This document shows, one piece after another, positions 27,508 to 34,821 of a stretch of 64,000 nucleotides of DNA. Source of the stretch: Lachnospiraceae bacterium (lineage in GTDB: Bacteria; Bacillota; Clostridia; Lachnospirales; Lachnospiraceae); contig JAAUZH010000007.1 of assembly GCA_014804675.1 (NCBI GenBank), positions 47,553 to 111,552 on the forward strand. The letters are read 5' to 3'. Position numbers and translations under genes: made by a program. The notes under the pieces are model-generated. The model searched no databases. It was not told where the DNA came from and was given only the letters and a program-made list of their open reading frames with translations. Positions within the stretch are counted from its first letter, which is position 1. Each line of letters opens with the position of its first letter.

Positions 27508-27699
27508 AACAGTTCAGCCCACAGCCGCCAGAGCGGGTTCACACAGAGAATGTTTTCTGCGTCGCCACGCTTTCGCTCTATAAAAACGCAACAGTGCTAA
27601 GCTCGAAAATACCTCGCTAAGCGCTGGCGTTTTTATAAGGGCTCCTTAAGAAAACATTCTCTGTGTGAACCCGCTCTGGCGGCTGTGGGCTGAACTGTT
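27508..27699. repeat. 192-bp nested inverted-repeat element
   Basis: Perfect 51-bp inverted repeats at 27508-27558 and 27649-27699 (outer end AACAGTTCAGCCCAC) flank a 90-bp centre that itself holds an 11-bp inverted repeat, TATAAAAACGC at 27579-27589 and its complement at 27627-27637, and an imperfect inner pair around GCTAAGC. Both arms read outward from a GTG as MNPLWRLWAELL, so each creates a false ORF start, including an extension in front of the TetR gene. No transposase. It looks like a small mobile or MITE-like repeat, or a large RNA/DNA cruciform. No second copy was noticed in this window. Confidence 0.85.
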
Positions 27700-27727
27700 A
27701 CAAATAAGAAAATCCGGGAGAAGCTTT

Positions 27728-28303
27728 ATGAATGACAAGAAAATAGATCGAAGAATAAAACGAACCGAAAATGCTATATTTAAATCACTTTCCGCCCTGG
27801 CTTCCCAAAAGCCCTTAACCTCCATTACCGTTACGGAATTGTGTCAAATGGCGGATATCCATAAGAGCACTTTCTATCTCCACTATCATGATATTCATCA
27901 TTGTGCCGAAGAATTTCAAAAACGGCTTACCGGCCGTATCTGTTCTATCATAGCAGAATATGAATACAGGGATTTATTGGAACGTTCCGGAGAAATCTGG
28001 GGACGGATTATGGAAGCTTATCTTTCCTATGACGGCATTTATCTGCCTTTTATCAAATCCAACAGCTTTGGAGCCATGATGCAGGATCTGGAAACTTCCA
28101 TTATTGATACGATTGTGGAAAAATATCAAAGCTCATGCCCGGATGCCACAGAAAAAGAAGTGATGATGCACCGCATCAATGTAACCTTTTTAATCAACGG
28201 TTATGTAGGTACGCTGCGTTCTTTTGATTTTGCTTTATTAAAAGATGTGTTTTCCACACAGCTTCCTAAATCCCTGCTGCACGGTTTTTCTACCAAAGGA
28301 TAA
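27728..28303 (+). CDS. TetR-family transcriptional regulator
   Basis: About 191 residues starting MNDKKIDRRIKRTEN; the ATG at 27728 has GGAG 7 nt upstream, while the longer reading only adds codons from the repeat element. The N-terminal helix-turn-helix is ITVTELCQMADIHKSTFYLHYHD (about 33-55, partial quote). The C-terminal domain resembles TetR_C-like domains of Firmicutes and ends GFSTKG. The gene neighbours glgB and a palindrome at 27369-27394 that could be its operator. Confidence 0.88.
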   Translation: MNDKKIDRRIKRTENAIFKSLSALASQKPLTSITVTELCQMADIHKSTFYLHYHDIHHCAEEFQKRLTGRICSIIAEYEYRDLLERSGEIWGRIMEAYLSYDGIYLPFIKSNSFGAMMQDLETSIIDTIVEKYQSSCPDATEKEVMMHRINVTFLINGYVGTLRSFDFALLKDVFSTQLPKSLLHGFSTKG

Positions 28304-28320
28304 GAAACCGGCATTTCAGG

Positions 28321-28509
28321 TTATTCATAATCTTCCGGAAAATAATCTGCCATCATTGCCCTGAAATAGAATTCATCGGTTCTTGCATATTCCAGATCCT
28401 CCATGGTCTTTTTGTCATTCAGCATACGAATTGCCAGATTCAGACCTCTTAAACAGCCCTCATTGTATGCTTTCTGCTTTGCATTGTTAATCCATTCTTC
28501 CGCTGTCAT
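28321..28509 (-). CDS. small hypothetical protein
   Basis: A 62-residue soluble, acidic protein (starts MTAEEWINNAKQKAYNEG, ends YFPEDYE) with mainly helical character. Its start overlaps the end of the YczE-like gene by 4 nt (ATGA-type), which argues that it is real and co-translated. I recognise no family. The similarity of the first 30 residues to short helical regulators is too weak to use. Confidence 0.65.
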   Translation of the reverse strand: MTAEEWINNAKQKAYNEGCLRGLNLAIRMLNDKKTMEDLEYARTDEFYFRAMMADYFPEDYE

Positions 28510-29144
28510 AAACCATTTCCTTCCTTTCCCTCTTTTCCATAAAGAAGCTTTTGGGACACATGCTTAATAAAAAACTGCACAATGGGCCCCATGCCAAAAG
28601 CAGTAATGACCGTACCGATTCCCACACAGTCCACAGCATGGAGCACATACCCTATTATAACACATATCACATCCGTAAATATACGACAAAAACGGTACTG
28701 GGCAATCTTCTTATCTGCCATGATCAGGGAAACGGCATCATAGGAGGATACGCCTAAATCGGCTGCAATATACAAAGAAGAAGCAAAGCATAAAACGAAA
28801 ATAGCAACTGCCAGAGTCACTCCCCGAATCAGCCAGGTATCCGCCTCATATATGGCATTCAGTATTTTTAAAGAAACATCTGCTACTATGCCTATAATAA
28901 ACAGATTTAAAATAGTGCCTATCCCGATATAGTGCTTATCTATCAGAAATACCAGAATCAAAAGGATGCCGATTATAACAGGATACAATACTCCATAAGA
29001 AGAATGCACTGCATTGGCACAGCCTGTTACAAATGCAGTAAAGGGGTCTGTTCCAAGCTGGGCCTTCCTGAGAATTCCTACAGAAACACCTGTAAATACG
29101 GTTCCGATTATGGTCATGATAATCCGTTTCCATTTTTTCTCCAT
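28506..29144 (-). CDS. YczE/YitT-like integral membrane protein
   Basis: About 212 residues, five to six membrane helices, starting at ATG 29144 (MEKKWKRI) with AAGGAAGG upstream. The segments GILRKAQLGTDPFTAF near the first helix and LYIAADLGVSSYDA near residue 120 form the internal repeat with LG.DP/LG.SSYDA seen in the YczE/YitT/YyaS group. Function of the group is not established (membrane protein, possibly regulatory or transport). Followed by the 62-residue gene. Confidence 0.8.
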   Translation of the reverse strand: MEKKWKRIIMTIIGTVFTGVSVGILRKAQLGTDPFTAFVTGCANAVHSSYGVLYPVIIGILLILVFLIDKHYIGIGTILNLFIIGIVADVSLKILNAIYEADTWLIRGVTLAVAIFVLCFASSLYIAADLGVSSYDAVSLIMADKKIAQYRFCRIFTDVICVIIGYVLHAVDCVGIGTVITAFGMGPIVQFFIKHVSQKLLYGKEGKEGNGL

Positions 29145-29307
29145 TTTCCTTCCTTCTTTCAATCATTATCACTAAATATCTTCTATGTTTCACAAAATAT
29201 TTAGTCATATTATACAAAATTATTTCCGGGCAGAAAAGGAGATGCCGGCCAACCATCAAAATAGTATCATATTAAGATAATATATTCCAAGCTTTTTTTG
29301 ATATGTA

Positions 29308-29356
29308 AAAAAACAAACTGCATGTTCCGGACAGGGCTACATGCAGTTTGTTTTAT
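29308..29356 (-). terminator. intrinsic terminator after the coat protein genes
   Basis: Perfect 16-bp stem, arms 29310-29325 and 29339-29354, 13-nt loop, with T-runs on both strands. On the minus strand it lies 9 bp after the stop of the gene ending at 29365. Confidence 0.9.
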
Positions 29357-29364
29357 TCTTTCAA

Positions 29365-29625
29365 TTACAGTGTTCCTTGTGTAAATAAGGATTTTACATG
29401 ATTGATTTCTTCCTGAGTCGCCTTTGCAGCAGGCACATAATAAGATTTTTCCCTTGCCATTTGATAAAGCTGCTCCTGAGAAGATTCACATGCGGTACGG
29501 AACTGTTTCAGCGTATCTTTTAATTCCTTGTTTTCCGTCTGGGGAATCATTTCCGCAAAACGCAGCAGTTCTCCGTTAATTCCTGTTAAAGTATCAGCTA
29601 CCATTGTTTTTTCCTGCATTTGCAT
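29365..29625 (-). CDS. CotF-like spore coat protein
   Basis: An 86-residue helical protein with the Gln/Glu-rich sequence and tail SYYVPAAKATQEEINHVKSL typical of small CotF-type (ferritin-like) spore coat proteins in clostridia. It probably begins at MQMQEKT, with GGGAG upstream. It forms a two-gene unit with the 61-residue gene directly before it. Assignment is from pattern and pairing. Confidence 0.65.
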   Translation of the reverse strand: MQMQEKTMVADTLTGINGELLRFAEMIPQTENKELKDTLKQFRTACESSQEQLYQMAREKSYYVPAAKATQEEINHVKSLFTQGTL

Positions 29626-29640
29626 CGTTCCTTCTCCCTC

Positions 29641-29826
29641 CTACTGCAAAAATTTCATAAGTGCCTGCTTATTCTGCTTTGCAGTCTGAGCACCTTTTTC
29701 GAAAAATTGTTTGATTTGTCCGTCCTGACAGCATTTTGCATACTCTTCCATCTTACAGCTGGAAGTATCATAGCCGCCGATTAAATGACGGAGGTTTTGA
29801 AGTTCCAATTCAGAAATATTTGCCAT
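29641..29826 (-). CDS. small helical protein, probable coat-associated
   Basis: A 61-residue protein (MANISELELQNLRHLIGG…) with three Cys in two places (SSCKMEEYAKCC) and a helical C terminus. The pattern SELELQNLRHLI is common at the start of small clostridial spore coat or DUF-type partners of CotF proteins. A GGAGG lies just before the ATG. Upstream partner of the CotF-like gene, 15 bp apart. Confidence 0.6.
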   Translation of the reverse strand: MANISELELQNLRHLIGGYDTSSCKMEEYAKCCQDGQIKQFFEKGAQTAKQNKQALMKFLQ

Positions 29827-29879
29827 TTTGGCACCTCCTACGTTTTTTTACACTGTTAGTATGAGGATTTTTTCTGAAA

Positions 29880-30593
29880 TTATGCAGAAGCTTTTTTATC
29901 TATATTCACAATCTTATCCCGGAATTTTTTTCCAATTTCTGTTTCTTTATATAAATCGATATATTCATAATGCTCCCACATATGCATGGGAAATACAGCA
30001 TCACACCCATCTCCTACTTGTCTGAGAAAATAATCCATCCCATAGCCATAGGCTTTTTCCAGCCTTGGGTCTAACGGCACAAAAGCAGCATGGAAATGAG
30101 TGCCTGCAATCTTATCAATTTCCTTTTCATAGGCTGCCTTCATCCTTTTCTTATACGCTTCTGTTTCTCCTTCCCAATACCAGTCATTCAGATCACCGGC
30201 ATGATAAATGGATTTTCCTTCGCACAAAACGCAGAATGCCACTCCTGCATCCGTAGACCTGAGAGTCCTTATCTCTATATCCGGAAGCTTCAAGGTCTTG
30301 TCAGCCCCTAGATTCGTAAGCTTCTCCTTTACCTTCACCGGAATCCCCTTTCGTTCCAGATACTTATCGCTTAGCCGGATATCGCTTCCCAAAAAATAAT
30401 GAATATGCTCATATTGATCAAAAAGCGCAAAAATAGAAATGGCAAAATGATCCTGATGCTTGTGGCTGGCAAACACATAAATGGTCTTATCTTTTGAAAA
30501 TTCCGGCAGTTCTCCCTTATAATAATCAAACAATAAAATATGCTTTTCCAATTCCACTAAAAATCCACTGTGATACAAATAAGTTACTTTCAT
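29880..30593 (-). CDS. MBL-fold metallo-hydrolase
   Basis: A 237-residue protein with the metallo-beta-lactamase fold: HSGFLVEL near the start, FASHKHQDHF (HxHxDH-like, about 47-56) and AGDLNDW (about 136-142) with later His for metal binding. This is the UlaG-like short class. It overlaps the ASKHA-domain gene by 4 nt and so is translated with it. Substrate unknown. Confidence 0.88.
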   Translation of the reverse strand: MKVTYLYHSGFLVELEKHILLFDYYKGELPEFSKDKTIYVFASHKHQDHFAISIFALFDQYEHIHYFLGSDIRLSDKYLERKGIPVKVKEKLTNLGADKTLKLPDIEIRTLRSTDAGVAFCVLCEGKSIYHAGDLNDWYWEGETEAYKKRMKAAYEKEIDKIAGTHFHAAFVPLDPRLEKAYGYGMDYFLRQVGDGCDAVFPMHMWEHYEYIDLYKETEIGKKFRDKIVNIDKKASA

Positions 30594-32200
30594 TCCGCTT
30601 CTCTTTCCTGTTCCAATTCTTTTTTTAATTCCTCATAGGATAAGGGCTTTAATGACATTGACCTGATGTAAAGCTTCTGAAACTGCTCCTCCTCTGCCAG
30701 ATTCAGCTTCCCGCATTTCTCGATGAGCTTTTCCAGTTCATCCCTTTCCTTCCCTTCCCCTTTGGCGCTTTCCATACAGTCCTTCCCATAAAGAAATGCC
30801 CCTGCCAGAGAAGTATTCCCAACGGCAGTTATCTTCTCCCCAAGCTCTATGGGAATCAGCCCCATGGAAACCGCACTTTCCACATTTAAGTAATAACCAA
30901 AGCCGCCGGCAAGGTACACCCTTTCCAGCTCTTCTATCCCTATCCCGTATCGGTCTATTAACAGACAAATACCTGCAAATACGGCTGCTTTTGCCATCTG
31001 CAGCCCCCGCACGTCCTTTCCCTTAAGGACTGCTTTTCCAATGTGTATCCCTTCCTCAAACCATGGTTCCTGTAACAGTCCTGTCTCATCCAGAATTCCC
31101 TGCTTTTTCAATTCATCCAGGCAGGCTATCAAATCGGCTCCCATAATCGTTTCCCCGCTGCCGCCTTCAAAAGCAGGTCCTGCTGCCGTAGCCGTTACTA
31201 AAATCCTGCTGTCATTTCCAATTGCCATTTCTCCATTGGTGCCTAAGTCAATAAAAAGCTCCGGCGCTTTTTTACAAAAGCCTCCCTGCTTTTTCACATA
31301 ATACAGCCCGGCAGCAATATCTCCTCCTACAAAAGCGGAAATTCCAGGAATGAGAATCGTTTTGATTCCCTGCAGGCTTGTCTCCTGCCTGTTTATATTT
31401 TCCGGCAGAAAGGGATATATGCCAAGATTTTCTACCGAATGGCCCATGAAAAGCTGTCTCATAGGAGTGTTTCCGGAAAGGTATGCCTCTTTTGGTTTCC
31501 GTAATCCTTTTTCTTCTGCTACCGTAAGCAGCTTTTGGATGCCTTTTTCCAGGGAATCCCGGATTAACTGCTGCAGCTTCTTCCTTCCCTCCTGCTCCAT
31601 GGCTGCCTGAATTCTGGATATCACATCAGCGCCATATGCTCTCTGGGGATTGATTTCACAAAAAGTACCATAGACCCGTTTGGTCATTAAGCCTCTTAAT
31701 TCCATGGCAATGGTGGTGGTTCCCAAATCTATGGCAATCAACGTATCCTCCTCATTACCATTACCATTACCATGACCATTACCAGCCTGATTCTGAGATT
31801 CCTGTATTCCATACACTTCTGACACAACGGACGCAACTGACACATCTGTCACATCTTTTACATCTTTTACATCTGTCAATACATTTATTTGTTTTTCCTT
31901 TTGGACATACAGCTCTATTTCGCAATCCCTCATCGGTTTGGAAAGACAGGCAAGGCGGAACCCCTGTCTAAGTTCCTCCGGTGTGAAAGCCGCTCTGTCT
32001 CCGGCGCTTGGCAATACGGCTCCGCTTAAGAAGCGTACCCTGCACCTTTTGCAGATTCCTTTACCTCCGCAATGAGAAGAAAAGGATAATTCTTCTTTTT
32101 TCAATATTTCAAAAAGGCTCTCTCCCTGTCTAAGTTTATATAATATTTTTTTACCGTCCTCCATGACAGTAACAGCAGTCTGTTTTTTTTCAGCATCCAT
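30590..32200 (-). CDS. ASKHA-domain ferredoxin-like corrinoid protein reactivator (RamA/RACo-like)
   Basis: About 536 residues. N-terminal 2Fe-2S domain with Cys pattern CGGKGICKRC (about 45-54) plus a later Cys in FRLACL, then a large C-terminal ASKHA/DUF4445 region with the phosphate-binding DLGTTTIAMEL and DLGTNGEMAIG. The start at 32200 (MDAEKKQT) has GAGG 7 nt upstream. Proteins of this plan reduce inactive Co(II) corrinoid proteins at the expense of ATP in methyl-transfer systems. No methyltransferase lies beside it; a linked activation-domain-like gene is at 60794. Confidence 0.85.
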   Translation of the reverse strand: MDAEKKQTAVTVMEDGKKILYKLRQGESLFEILKKEELSFSSHCGGKGICKRCRVRFLSGAVLPSAGDRAAFTPEELRQGFRLACLSKPMRDCEIELYVQKEKQINVLTDVKDVKDVTDVSVASVVSEVYGIQESQNQAGNGHGNGNGNEEDTLIAIDLGTTTIAMELRGLMTKRVYGTFCEINPQRAYGADVISRIQAAMEQEGRKKLQQLIRDSLEKGIQKLLTVAEEKGLRKPKEAYLSGNTPMRQLFMGHSVENLGIYPFLPENINRQETSLQGIKTILIPGISAFVGGDIAAGLYYVKKQGGFCKKAPELFIDLGTNGEMAIGNDSRILVTATAAGPAFEGGSGETIMGADLIACLDELKKQGILDETGLLQEPWFEEGIHIGKAVLKGKDVRGLQMAKAAVFAGICLLIDRYGIGIEELERVYLAGGFGYYLNVESAVSMGLIPIELGEKITAVGNTSLAGAFLYGKDCMESAKGEGKERDELEKLIEKCGKLNLAEEEQFQKLYIRSMSLKPLSYEELKKELEQEREAE

Positions 32201-32318
32201 CAGCCTACCTCTTCTTTTTTCTACCTGCTTTATACTTAAAAATTTATACCTGAAAAAGAAACGCAATTTCCTTCTGTTTTTGCATATACTAAAAAAGCAA
32301 TAGAAAGGAGCATCGTAT

Positions 32319-32945
32319 ATGAAACAACATTACCCTTTTCCTTTGGAACCGCTTCCATATCCTTATGACGGATTGACACCGGAGCTTTCCAAAGAAATCT
32401 TATTTCTTCATCATGACAAGCATTTAAAAACTTACGTGGATAATCTCAACAATCTGCTTGCAGGATATCCCAATTTACAGAATCTTTCCCTGGAAGACCT
32501 TTTGATGCAGTTAGACAGTCTCCCAAAGGCGCTTCAGACAGGCATCCAGAATAACGGCGGCGGTGTATATAACCACAATCTTTATTTTGCCTGCATGACT
32601 CCGGAAAAGAATTTAAAGCCGGAAGGGGAGCTTCTCACTGCAATCAACAGAGACATCGGCTCTTACGAAGAATTCGTAACAAAATTCACTGCTGCCGCCA
32701 TGGGTCAATTTGGCTCCGGCTATGCCTGGCTTATCAGTAAAAATGGTTCCCTGCAAATCATCAATCTGCCAAATCAGAACACGCCTCTTGCCAAAGGCAT
32801 TAAGCCTGTCTTGAATCTGGATGTGTGGGAACATGCCTATTACCTGCAATATCAGAACCGCAGAGCCGAATATGTGCAAAACTGGTTCAGTCTTGTAAAC
32901 TGGCCCTATGTAAATGAATTATATTTAAAAAGCTGCCGTTCGTAA
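32319..32945 (+). CDS. superoxide dismutase, Mn/Fe type
   Basis: A 208-residue Fe/Mn superoxide dismutase. The metal ligands are His31 (FLHHDKH), His86 (VYNHNLYF), Asp168 and His172 (LDVWEHAYY). Gly82 before the NH motif and the NQNTPL segment near 152-157 point to the Mn-type subgroup. It converts superoxide to oxygen and peroxide in the cytoplasm. AAAGGAG lies 11 nt before the ATG. Single gene, plus strand. Confidence 0.93.
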   Translation: MKQHYPFPLEPLPYPYDGLTPELSKEILFLHHDKHLKTYVDNLNNLLAGYPNLQNLSLEDLLMQLDSLPKALQTGIQNNGGGVYNHNLYFACMTPEKNLKPEGELLTAINRDIGSYEEFVTKFTAAAMGQFGSGYAWLISKNGSLQIINLPNQNTPLAKGIKPVLNLDVWEHAYYLQYQNRRAEYVQNWFSLVNWPYVNELYLKSCRS

Positions 32946-32998
32946 TGCGGAATGGAAATTGCAGGATTCCTGATTCTGCAATTTCTTATTTTCCGCTC
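32945..32998. terminator. bidirectional terminator between SOD and trkA-like genes
   Basis: Stem GAAATTGCAG (32955-32964) with its complement 32976-32985, extended outward by GCGGAA (32947-32952) and TTCCGC (32991-32996). It lies between two convergent stops; T-runs are only moderate. Confidence 0.65.
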
Positions 32999-33679
32999 TT
33001 ATAACTTCTTAACCAATTTATCCACGTCTTCTCTTTTTCCAATCACCATAAGATGCTCTTCCATGGAAAATACATGGTCAGCCATGGGAAGAAGCTGTGT
33101 TTCCTCTCCGGACTTGTAGCCCAGAATGCTTACCTTGTATCTTGCCCTGAAATTCACTTCTTTAATTGTCTTTCCTGCCCATTCCTTTGCGGTAGGTATT
33201 TCAAAAATAGAATATTCCTCATCCAACTCAATATAATCAAAAATATGATTCATGCTATAACGCACGGCTATCTTCTCTGCCATATCCCGATCCGGGTAAA
33301 TGACCTGATCTGCGCCGTTTCGCAAAAGGAACTTGGCCTGGATATCCCTGGTCGCCTTGCTGATCACCAGCTTGGCTCCATTTTCCGTTAACAAACTGGT
33401 AATTTCAAGACTGCTTTGAAAATTGGTTCCTATACACACAAAGCAAATATCAAAATTGCGGATTCCAATGCTCTTTAGCACGTCCACATCCGTACAATCC
33501 GCAATTTTAGCATTGGTCACAAAGGGAAGAACGTCTGTAAGCTTTTCTGCCGGCACCTGAATGTTGGCAATCTTCTTTCTCTCCATAAAGAAAAGAGCAA
33601 ATGACATGCTGCCGATTCTGCCATCCTTTTCCCCTCTCAGATTATACCATACATGATAAAGCAATACTACAGCCGTCAC
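32999..33679 (-). CDS. TrkA/KtrA-type potassium uptake regulatory protein with degenerate N terminus
   Basis: A 226-residue protein. Residues from about 55 on match KtrA: VTNAKIADCTDVDVLKSIG, IGTNFQSSLEIT, SKATRDIQAKFLLRNGADQVIYPDRDMAEK, then a TrkA-C domain. Normally the first strand is followed by the NAD-binding GxGxFG; here the N terminus reads VVLLYHVWYNLRGEKDGRIGS, so the first glycines are missing. Start assigned at GTG 33679 with GGAGG 10 nt upstream; ATGs at 33607 and 33586 are alternatives. No membrane partner (KtrB/TrkH) lies in the window. May be a decaying or altered regulator. Confidence 0.7.
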   Translation of the reverse strand: MTAVVLLYHVWYNLRGEKDGRIGSMSFALFFMERKKIANIQVPAEKLTDVLPFVTNAKIADCTDVDVLKSIGIRNFDICFVCIGTNFQSSLEITSLLTENGAKLVISKATRDIQAKFLLRNGADQVIYPDRDMAEKIAVRYSMNHIFDYIELDEEYSIFEIPTAKEWAGKTIKEVNFRARYKVSILGYKSGEETQLLPMADHVFSMEEHLMVIGKREDVDKLVKKL

Positions 33680-33770
33680 AGTTTTTATCCCTCCGGCAGC
33701 GGAGATAGGTCATGTTATCCTGTACTTTTCTTAATAAGATGATATCCCTGTCCCTTTTCTTGTTCTTCAT
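33642..33770 (-). CDS. candidate 42-residue Cys-containing peptide
   Basis: Short ORF (MKNKKRDRDIILLRKVQDN…) with AAGGA 6 nt before the ATG; it has four Cys near its end, C-x5-C-x2-C-x5-C. It overlaps the start of the TrkA-like gene. Either a real zinc-binding mini-protein or part of a degraded region. Below the usual length cut-off for gene calling. Confidence 0.3.
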   Translation of the reverse strand: MKNKKRDRDIILLRKVQDNMTYLRCRRDKNCDGCSIALSCMV

Positions 33771-33790
33771 GTTTCTTCCTTTTTCAGACT

Positions 33791-34447
33791 CTATGATACT
33801 GATACCGGCTTTACAAACAGGATATTATTCAATAACTCCCTATGGGGCTGCTCACTATCCGCTTGAAATACATCAATTCTATGTATATCGCTGCTCCTGT
33901 CCTTAAAGGCCGGAAACAGAAATCCACATTCAGGTTCTCCCGGCTCATAATCTCCTGCTACCGGACAAATGGTACAAATAATAAATCGATAAACCTCTTC
34001 CGATTCCCAAAGATATTCTCCATCCTTTGCCTTTTGGGGCACGTCATAGCTTCCATAAAAGAAATAAATGGCATACTCCCCGTCTGTCTGATACTTTTCC
34101 CCAAATACCTCATAAAATACATCCAGCATGGCATCATTTTTCAATTCACATTCCTTCAATGCCATAAGCAGCTGCCACATGCTTCTAGACTTCCGCTCCG
34201 CTTCCTCAAAACAATATTCCTTTAACTGCACGTTTGTATCGGAAAAGGGAATTGCTTTTGCCATATTCAGATACAGCTGCTGATCCTTTGTTGATAATTT
34301 CTGGAAATGCTTATGAAAAGTTCCGTCTATAAATCCTCCTTTTTCCAAATATGCTCCTGCAATCCTGCTAAAACAGTTCCGCTTCAAAGTCATACGTCTG
34401 GTAAGCTCCAGCATATCATCCCGATTAATCTGATCCATATTATCCAT
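33791..34447 (-). CDS. DUF4317 family protein, short form
   Basis: About 218 residues. Recognisable DUF4317 blocks: NRDDMLELTRRMTL (early), FYEVFGEKYQTDGEYAIYFF, SEEVYRFIICTICPVAGD and the tail CGFLFPAFKDRSSDIHRIDVF. Family members are usually much longer, so this one ends where the family's second half would begin. Start chosen at ATG 34447, 3-4 nt after AGGAGG (a second ATG lies 9 nt further on). Function of the family is unknown. Confidence 0.75.
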   Translation of the reverse strand: MDNMDQINRDDMLELTRRMTLKRNCFSRIAGAYLEKGGFIDGTFHKHFQKLSTKDQQLYLNMAKAIPFSDTNVQLKEYCFEEAERKSRSMWQLLMALKECELKNDAMLDVFYEVFGEKYQTDGEYAIYFFYGSYDVPQKAKDGEYLWESEEVYRFIICTICPVAGDYEPGEPECGFLFPAFKDRSSDIHRIDVFQADSEQPHRELLNNILFVKPVSVS

Positions 34448-34575
34448 ACTCCTCCTCATCCTTCTTTCCTTTATTTTCTGCAAAATACGTTCCCATTATA
34501 GCAGTCCCCTGGATTCCATTCAAGGATTTTGGCAGAAAACTCCTGCGGCGGAACAGTTCAGCATCTTCTTTTGCT

Positions 34576-34621
34576 AAAAAAGGAAACCAACGGGGCTCTC
34601 CCACATTGATTTCCTTTTTTT
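34576..34621 (-). terminator. intrinsic terminator after the DUF4250 gene
   Basis: Stem formed by 34576-34590 (AAAAAAGGAAACCAA) and 34606-34620 with a mismatch, closing on an A-run and T-run, 7 bp after the DUF4250 stop. Confidence 0.75.
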
Positions 34622-34627
34622 CAGCGG

Positions 34628-34801
34628 CTACACAAATTGATTCTTCTCTTCATCATAAACATAATCCATGGCCTTGAGCTTTTCCACAATTTCTTCTTTC
34701 TGAACATCCAGATCCTCACAAAGCTCATCCAGATTTTTATAAAAATCCCGAAGCTTCAGATTCACAAAACTAAGCAGCATGGCAGGGTCTTTTGGTATCA
34801 T
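34628..34801 (-). CDS. DUF4250 family small protein
   Basis: A 57-residue protein, too short for many gene finders, starting MIPKDPAMLLSFVNLKLRDF and ending DYVYDEEKNQFV. These are the conserved ends of DUF4250. GAGGG lies 8 nt before the ATG. Cytoplasmic, helical, function unknown. It lies 20 bp downstream of clpB and probably shares its transcript up to the terminator at 34576-34621. Confidence 0.9.
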   Translation of the reverse strand: MIPKDPAMLLSFVNLKLRDFYKNLDELCEDLDVQKEEIVEKLKAMDYVYDEEKNQFV

Positions 34802-34821
34802 GAAATTTTCCCTCTTTTCTT

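Noticed and set aside
27354..27542. 62-residue minus-strand ORF MNPLWRLWAELL…
   Set aside because: Starts inside the inverted repeat arm and runs through promoter sequence; created by the repeat.
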